Shown here one piece after another: positions 59,093 to 64,000 of a DNA stretch of 64,000 nucleotides; position 1 is the first letter of the stretch; each line of letters opens with the position of its first letter. Origin of the DNA: Bacillota bacterium (GTDB lineage: Bacteria; Bacillota; Sulfobacillia; JACIYH01); the NCBI GenBank assembly GCA_030019365.1, contig JASEFA010000001.1:462953-526952 (forward strand). The letters are read 5' to 3'. The notes under the pieces are model-generated. The model was not told the DNA's origin and searched no databases. It saw only the letters and a program-made list of their open reading frames with translations. A program made the position numbers and the translations under genes.

Positions 59093-59542
59093 GTGTTGGT
59101 GGGCGGGGCGGTGGGTATCGTGGCGAAAGATCTGATCTTGCAGGGGGCGGTCGCCGCGGGGTGGGCGCGTTACGACCTCTGGGCTGTCCTGGCGAGACCG
59201 GTCTTGGGCGGGGATGTGGTACCGTTCACCGCCGCCTGGTCCGTGGCCGTCACCGGTTTCTTCCTCCACCTGGCCATCGGCGTGGTCTGGGCGGAGATCG
59301 TGGAACTGGCCCGCCCCTGGTGGATACCTCTCGTGGGTCGACACCCGGCAGTACTGGCCTTGGTCAATACCGTCCTGATCTGGACGGGATGGGGCCTCAG
59401 CTTCCCGGCCGTCGGGCTGGGACCGGCGCCCTGGGCCCTGGGGCCGCTCACCACCGCCATCACCCTGGCGAGCGACCTGGCCTACAGCCTGGTGCTCAGC
59501 CGCCAGCTTGTTCCCCGGCCGCTCCCGCACCGGGCAGGTTAG
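59093..59542 (+). CDS. Unknown polytopic membrane protein
   Basis: 149 residues with about four spans (GGAVGIVAKDLILQGAVAAG, WSVAVTGFFLHLAIGVVWAE, PAVLALVNTVLIWTGWGLSF, ALGPLTTAITLASDLAYSLV). GTG 59093; the ribosome site is weak (AGGGCGG). No family recognised. Ends convergently against the nucleotidyltransferase gene with a 4-base overlap. Confidence 0.6.
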   Translation: MLVGGAVGIVAKDLILQGAVAAGWARYDLWAVLARPVLGGDVVPFTAAWSVAVTGFFLHLAIGVVWAEIVELARPWWIPLVGRHPAVLALVNTVLIWTGWGLSFPAVGLGPAPWALGPLTTAITLASDLAYSLVLSRQLVPRPLPHRAG

Positions 59543-60558
59543 CAGCGGACCATGACGCCCACGGCTGCGGCGCGCTCGTCTTCCACCACGGCGCCGTAGC
59601 CCACCACCGCGCGCTCCAGAGATACCCCACCACCCACGACGGCATCGGCCCACACCACGGTGTCCTGCAGGCGGGCACCCATGCCCACCCTGACCCGCGG
59701 GCCCACCACCGCCCAGGGCCCCACCTGGGCGCCCTTCTCCACGCGGCAGCCGTCACCCAGGACGAAGGGAGGGACGAGACGGGCGCCGCGCTCGACCACC
59801 ACGTCCTCTCCCACCCACCCCCCACCCTGCCGCGCGCCCAGAAGGGGAATGGCGGCCCGGCCCTGCAGGATGTCGCGGTGCACCTGCAGGTAGCCGGCGG
59901 GCGTCCCCAGGTCGTTCCAGTACCCCACCGCGGGGAACCCGTACACCGACAGCCCCGCCTCGATGAGCCCGGGGAAGGTCTCCCTCTCCACGGAAACAGC
60001 CCGTCCCCCCGGGATTATGTCGAGGACCCGGGGATCGAATGCGTAGATCCCCGCGTTTATGTAGTTGCTGGGCGCCTCCTCCCGTCGGGGTTTCTCCACG
60101 AAGCGCCTGATGCGGCCGTCGGCGGCCAGGTCCACCACCCCATACGGGGAAGGGTCGCCCACCGGGGTGAGGGCGATGGTCACCGCCGCCCCTTTCTCCA
60201 GGTGGAACCGGTAGAGGGCCCCCAGGTCGGCACTCGACACCACATCGGCGTTGAAAACCAGGAAGGGCTCTTTGAGGCCCACCGCCGCGTTGCGGATGGC
60301 ACCGCCCGTGCCCAGGGGCTCGGCCTCCAGCACCAGCGAAATCCACTCGTCCAGCCCCTGGCCGTGGAAGTGGTCCCGGATGACCTCCCAGCGGTGACAG
60401 GCCGTGCAGAGGATGCGCGTCACCCCCTGCGCCCGGCAACTCGTTACCAGCCGGTCCAGCCAGGGCTGGTTCGCCACCGGCACCATGGGCTTGGGCAGAG
60501 TCTCAGTCAGGGGGTGAAGGCGCGTGCCCTGGCCACCGGCCAGAAACACAGCATCCAC
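59539..60558 (-). CDS. NDP-sugar nucleotidyltransferase with left-handed beta-helix domain
   Basis: 339-residue enzyme activating a sugar phosphate. Nucleotidyltransferase motif VFLAGGQGTRLHPLTETLPK at the N-terminus, LGTGGAIRNAAVGL, FNADVVSSADL and FVEKPRREEAPSNYINAGIY; C-terminal hexapeptide-repeat region (VGEDVVVERGARLVPPFVLG, VEKGAQVGPWAVVG). It resembles mannose-1-phosphate guanylyltransferase or glucose-1-phosphate uridylyl/thymidylyltransferase paralogs; the exact sugar is open. GTG 60558 has GGAGGAGG 8 bases upstream. Confidence 0.88.
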   Translation of the reverse strand: MDAVFLAGGQGTRLHPLTETLPKPMVPVANQPWLDRLVTSCRAQGVTRILCTACHRWEVIRDHFHGQGLDEWISLVLEAEPLGTGGAIRNAAVGLKEPFLVFNADVVSSADLGALYRFHLEKGAAVTIALTPVGDPSPYGVVDLAADGRIRRFVEKPRREEAPSNYINAGIYAFDPRVLDIIPGGRAVSVERETFPGLIEAGLSVYGFPAVGYWNDLGTPAGYLQVHRDILQGRAAIPLLGARQGGGWVGEDVVVERGARLVPPFVLGDGCRVEKGAQVGPWAVVGPRVRVGMGARLQDTVVWADAVVGGGVSLERAVVGYGAVVEDERAAAVGVMVRC

Positions 60559-60583
60559 GCAGGAAACCTCCTCCATGACAGGG

Positions 60584-60610
60584 GGCAAGGCCGGCGAGCC
60601 CGGCCTTGCC
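60584..60610. terminator. Hairpin in the gap below ilvC
   Basis: 11-base-pair perfect stem (GGCAAGGCCGG / CCGGCCTTGCC, loop CGAGC) between ilvC and the nucleotidyltransferase gene. No T-run on the minus strand, so termination of the ilv transcript here is plausible but not certain. Confidence 0.45.
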
Positions 60611-60785
60611 TGACTTGCAGCTTTAATCTAGATGAGGGAGCCCCTACCTGTCAATCCGGAGACAAGCCAGGCAGCGGCGGGATCACTGCAGCGCCGCCCG
60701 TCCGGCTCGGAAGACCCCGACCAGCCCTGCGGGCTCGCACCGGGCGGCGCCATGCCCGACCGGTGGCACAGGCGGGTGGCCCTGC

Positions 60786-61793
60786 CTAGTTTGCCCCTGC
60801 GCTTGGCGCTTTCAGCCAGGGCATCATGGCCCGCAGCTTGTCCCCCACCTGCTCGATGAGGTGAGAGGAGTCACGCGCCATCAGGTTGGTGAGCACGGGC
60901 CGGCCGGCCTGGTTCTCCAGGATCCATTCGCGGGCGAACTCCCCGGACTGGATGCGGGCCAGGGCTTCCTTCATGGCCTGCTTCACCTGGGGGCCCACGA
61001 TGCGGGGTCCCATGGTGAGGTCGCCGTACTTGGCGGTGTCGGAGACACCCCGGCGCATGTGGGTGATGCCGCCCTCGTAGATCAGGTCCACGATCAGCTT
61101 GAGCTCATTGAGGCACTCGAAGTAGGCGATCTCGGGCTGGTAGCCAGCCTCCACCAGGGTCTCGAAGCCGGCCTTGATGAGGGCGGTCACACCCCCGCAC
61201 AGCACGGCCTGCTCGCCCAGGAGGTCGGTTTCCGTCTCCTCCCGGAAGGTCGTCTCGATGACCCCCGCCCGCGTGCAGCCGATGGCGCGGGCATAGGCCA
61301 GGCCGATCTGGTGCGCCGAGCCGGTGGCGTCCCGGTGCACGGCCAGCAGGGCGGGAACCCCCGCTCCTTCCAGGTAGAGGCGACGTAACAGGGCCCCCGG
61401 GGCCTTGGGCGCCACCATGAATACGTCCACCTCGGGCGGCGGCACCACCTGGCCGTACAGGATGTTGAAGCCGTGGGCGAACCCCAGGGCCTTACCCGCG
61501 GCCAGGTGAGGCCGCACCTGCTCCTCGTACACCTGGCGGTGCTGGTGGTCGGGGAGCAGGAACACGATCACCTGCGCGGAAGCCGCCGCCTGCGCGGGGG
61601 TCATCACCCCGAAGCCGTCGGCCACGGCCCGTTCCCACGACCGCCCGGGCCGCAGGCCCACAACCACGTCGACCCCGCTATCCTTCAAGTTCTGCGCCTG
61701 CGCACTCCCCTGGCTGCCATACCCCAGCACGGCTACCCGCGAGCCTTGCAGCCGCCCCGGGTCGGCGTCCTGATCGTAGAGTACCCTGGCCAT
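60786..61793 (-). CDS. ilvC: Ketol-acid reductoisomerase
   Basis: 335-residue class I enzyme of valine, leucine and isoleucine synthesis. Cofactor motif [15 protein letters not shown]; knotted C-terminal domain with metal residues in [17 protein letters not shown] and [19 protein letters not shown]. The beta2-alphaB loop (residues 48-53, RPGRSW) is one residue shorter than the common RxGSxSW form, a feature linked to NADH use in some family members. ATG 61793 has GGGGAGG upstream; the start lies inside ilvN. Confidence 0.95.
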   Translation of the reverse strand: MARVLYDQDADPGRLQGSRVAVLGYGSQGSAQAQNLKDSGVDVVVGLRPGRSWERAVADGFGVMTPAQAAASAQVIVFLLPDHQHRQVYEEQVRPHLAAGKALGFAHGFNILYGQVVPPPEVDVFMVAPKAPGALLRRLYLEGAGVPALLAVHRDATGSAHQIGLAYARAIGCTRAGVIETTFREETETDLLGEQAVLCGGVTALIKAGFETLVEAGYQPEIAYFECLNELKLIVDLIYEGGITHMRRGVSDTAKYGDLTMGPRIVGPQVKQAMKEALARIQSGEFAREWILENQAGRPVLTNLMARDSSHLIEQVGDKLRAMMPWLKAPSAGAN

Positions 61794-62292
61794 GCCACAT
61801 ACCTCCCCTTGATTCCTTGCTGCCGCGGGCCATGGCGATCTTGCCCGTGCGGACGACTTCCATAATGCCGAACTCGCGCAGGAGATCCACCATGGCCGAG
61901 ACCTTCTCCTCGTCGCCAGTGATCTCCACCACCAGACTGCGCCGCGCCACGTCCACGATCTTCCCCCGGAAGATGTCCACCACCTGCATGATGGCCGTGC
62001 GCTGGGCGGGGGGCGCATGCACCCGCACCAGGGCCAGCTCTCGACCGATGGCATCGGGTTCCTCCAGTACGGACACCTTGATCACGTTGATGAGCTTGTT
62101 CAGCTGCTTCTGCACCTGCTCCAGGATCCGGTCGTCCCCATCCACCACGATGGTCATGCGCGAAAGCGAAGGGTCCTGGGTGACGCCCACGGCCAGGCTC
62201 TGGATGTTATACCCCCGGCGTCCGAACAGGCCGGCCACCCGTGAGAGGACCCCGGGCTGGTTCTCCACCAGGACGGAAAGGGTGCACTTCAT
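61678..62292 (-). CDS. ilvN: Acetolactate synthase small (regulatory) subunit, C-terminally extended
   Basis: Valine-feedback regulatory subunit. The ACT domain is at the N-terminus ([36 protein letters not shown]), then the C-terminal ALS_ss domain ([40 protein letters not shown]). Normal proteins end soon after this point; here the frame continues about 45 residues and overlaps ilvC by 116 bases. The usual stop seems lost at the codon after GSKE. ATG 62292 has GGGGGGTGA upstream. 204 residues in total. Confidence 0.92.
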   Translation of the reverse strand: MKCTLSVLVENQPGVLSRVAGLFGRRGYNIQSLAVGVTQDPSLSRMTIVVDGDDRILEQVQKQLNKLINVIKVSVLEEPDAIGRELALVRVHAPPAQRTAIMQVVDIFRGKIVDVARRSLVVEITGDEEKVSAMVDLLREFGIMEVVRTGKIAMARGSKESRGGMWHGQGTLRSGRRPGAAARLAGSRAGVWQPGECAGAELEG

Positions 62293-62306
62293 GCCTATCA
62301 CCCCCC

Positions 62307-63959
62307 TCACCAGCTCACGATGATGCGGGCCAGGGGTTCCCCGGCCGGCACCATGGGGAGCACCTTCTCGTCCGGCGGCACCAGGCAGTGGAGCAGCCCG
62401 GGACCGGGCTCGGCGAGCAGCGCCGACAGCCCTTCCTCCAGCTCGCCCGGATCGCCGCACCGCCAGGCCTTGATACCATACGCGCCGGCCAGTGCCACCC
62501 AATCGGGACCCTGCAGCGACACCGCTACCAGGTTGCCGTCGAAGAACATGTCTTGCCACTGGCGCACCATGCCCAGGCTGCCGTTGTCCAGGAGCACGAT
62601 CTTGATGGGCAGATTCTCCTGCCGCACGGTGGCCAGCTCCTGCAGGTTGATCTGCAGGCTCCCGTCCCCCGTCACCAGCACCACCGTCTTGCCGGGACAC
62701 CCCACCTGCGCCCCCACCGCCGCCGGCAGGCCGTATCCCATGGCTCCCAGCCCGCCCGAAGTGAGCAGGGTGCGGGGATGGTAGAAGGGGTAGTGCTGGG
62801 CCACCCACATCTGGTGCTGGCCCACGTCGGTCACCAGGATGAGGTCTCCCCGCCGGGCCGCGTCAGCCGTGGCCTGGGCCAGGGCGCGCACGGTGCGGGC
62901 GCCCATGCCGTCCTGCCCGGCCGGCGACCGGAAGGAATCAACCTGGTCCACCCACTCCTGGCGCCGCCTCTCCGGCACCAGGGGGATAAGTGCCTCCAGC
63001 ACCCGGCCCGCGTCGCCCACGATGGGGATGTGGGCGGGCACGTTCTTGCCCAGCTCAGCCGGGTCCACATCCACGTGGATGATCTGCGCCTCTGCGGCAA
63101 AGGCTTCCCGCTTGCCCGTCACCCGGTCGCTGAAGCGCGCCCCCAGGGCCAGCAGCACGTCACACTCCTGCACGGCCCGGTTGGCCGCCACGGTGCCGTG
63201 CATCCCGACCATCCCCAAGAACAGGGGATGGTCCGCCGGCACCGTCCCCAGGCCCATCAGGGTGCTGGCGACGGGGAACCCCCCCTTCTCGGCCAGCCGC
63301 ACCGCCAGGGGCGCGGCTTCCGCCCGGTTAACACCGCCCCCCACCAGGAGCAGCGGCCGTCTCGCCGAAGCAAGCACCTCCGCCGCCCTGGCCACCTGGG
63401 CGGGGTGGCCGTCGCGCCGGGGTTTGTATCCGGGAAGCCGGGGGGCGGCATCAACGACCGCCGGCACTTCCGCCTCCGCCACGTCCCGGGGCAGGTCCAC
63501 CAGGACAGGACCGTTGCGGCCGGCCTGCGCCAGGTAGACCGCTTCGTTCAGTATCCGGGGCAGATCTTCCACCCGGCTCACCAGGTAGTTGTGTTTGGTG
63601 AGGGGCATGGTGGCCCCGAAAACGTCCGTTTCCTGGAAGGCGTCGCGGCCCAGCTGGCCGGTGGGAACCTGCCCGGTGATGGCGAGCACCGGCACCGAAT
63701 CCAGAAAGGCGTTGGTCAATCCACACAGCAGGTTGAGCGCCCCCGGACCCGAGGTGGCGACGCAGGCTCCCAGCCTGCCGGTGGCGCGCGCGTAACCATC
63801 GGCCGCCATGGCGGCGGCTTGCTCGTGCCGCACCAGCACGTGCCGCAACGACCGGGGCAGCACGTCGTACACGGGGATGACCGCCCCGCCCGGATAACCG
63901 AAGATGACCTCGATCCCATGCTCGCGGAGCGAGTTCCAGAGGACTTCGGCGCCGATCAT
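62307..63959 (-). CDS. ilvB: Acetolactate synthase large (catalytic) subunit
   Basis: 550-residue thiamine-diphosphate enzyme joining two pyruvates, or pyruvate and 2-oxobutyrate. Catalytic Glu in VLVRHEQAAAMAADGYARAT, FAD-area motifs in the middle domain, and the ThDP/Mg motif GDGSLQINLQELATV near residue 430. ATG 63959 has GGTGAGGGG upstream; the promoter region lies beyond the window. First gene of ilvB-ilvN-ilvC; leader regulation cannot be judged. Confidence 0.96.
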   Translation of the reverse strand: MIGAEVLWNSLREHGIEVIFGYPGGAVIPVYDVLPRSLRHVLVRHEQAAAMAADGYARATGRLGACVATSGPGALNLLCGLTNAFLDSVPVLAITGQVPTGQLGRDAFQETDVFGATMPLTKHNYLVSRVEDLPRILNEAVYLAQAGRNGPVLVDLPRDVAEAEVPAVVDAAPRLPGYKPRRDGHPAQVARAAEVLASARRPLLLVGGGVNRAEAAPLAVRLAEKGGFPVASTLMGLGTVPADHPLFLGMVGMHGTVAANRAVQECDVLLALGARFSDRVTGKREAFAAEAQIIHVDVDPAELGKNVPAHIPIVGDAGRVLEALIPLVPERRRQEWVDQVDSFRSPAGQDGMGARTVRALAQATADAARRGDLILVTDVGQHQMWVAQHYPFYHPRTLLTSGGLGAMGYGLPAAVGAQVGCPGKTVVLVTGDGSLQINLQELATVRQENLPIKIVLLDNGSLGMVRQWQDMFFDGNLVAVSLQGPDWVALAGAYGIKAWRCGDPGELEEGLSALLAEPGPGLLHCLVPPDEKVLPMVPAGEPLARIIVSW

Positions 63960-64000
63960 GGCCCCTCACCCGCCCTCGTCCGCCCCTCCCGCCCGACCCG

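Noticed and set aside
61794-62054. In-frame extension upstream of ilvC
   Set aside because: Trp/Arg-rich shadow of ilvN; ATG 61793 has a good ribosome site and the normal IlvC N-terminus.

Overview
The window is high-GC DNA (mostly G/C at third codon positions) with compact, often overlapping genes, many GTG and TTG starts and strong GGAGG ribosome sites. A sigma-K type sigma factor, a GerMN-domain lipoprotein, IreB, YqeG, DUF1292, a DegS/DegU-like pair and S-layer (SLH) proteins point to a spore-forming, high-GC member of the Bacillota. The genus cannot be named from sequence alone. No rRNA, tRNA or CRISPR array was seen.

Layout. 1-2.4 kb: an ABC exporter pair (permease cut by the window edge) and a GerMN lipoprotein. 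2.6-3.4 kb: a tiny membrane peptide, a broken beta-propeller gene and a coiled-coil protein. 3.5-10.2 kb: Tad pilus locus 1 on the minus strand (cpaB, cpaE/tadZ, tadA, tadB, tadC, flp, tadE, tadG), driven from a promoter that shares its -35 box with a divergent SLH-protein promoter. 12.2-20.5 kb: Tad pilus locus 2 in a different order (flp, tadE, tadG, a CpaB-secretin fusion, a receiver-CpaE fusion, tadA, tadB, tadC, DUF192). A DegU/DegS-like two-component pair lies just upstream. 22.6-28.3 kb: housekeeping and sporulation genes (mltG, yqeG, sigK, an AbrB-like gene, DUF1292, a bifunctional FBP aldolase/phosphatase, a rhomboid protease). 30.1-33.6 kb: an apparent operon ireB, small-multidrug-export-like gene, ahcY, apt, mtnP for S-adenosylhomocysteine, methylthioadenosine and adenine recycling. 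34.5-39.0 kb: a B12-binding radical SAM protein and a large surface phosphoesterase with PQQ propeller and SLH repeats. 39.7-46.6 kb: a membrane protein, a coiled-coil protein, an internally deleted DJ-1/PfpI gene, a tandem nitrilase with a dead first domain, and a CsoR-like repressor with a metal P-type ATPase. 47.3-52.3 kb: an FAD oxidase, GlpD and FGGY-kinase operon. 52.4-60.6 kb: small genes, a YitT protein, several broken genes, a propeller lipoprotein, an EamA protein, a nucleoside phosphorylase and a nucleotidyltransferase. 60.8-64 kb: the ilvB-ilvN-ilvC branched-chain amino acid operon.

Two themes stand out. First, the region carries two complete, clearly non-identical Tad secretion/pilus machines. 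The second has a CpaB protein whose C-terminal half looks like a secretin core, and a CpaE with an intact phosphoacceptor domain next to a sensor kinase. Second, decayed genes are unusually frequent: internal deletions, truncations and short frame-shifting tandem duplications affect an M28 peptidase, a DJ-1 protein, an ornithine-cyclodeaminase homolog, a GNAT acetyltransferase, a beta-propeller paralog and an ECF sigma/anti-sigma pair. Homologies were recognised by eye from motifs. Start codons were chosen by ribosome-site spacing and overlap with neighbours.
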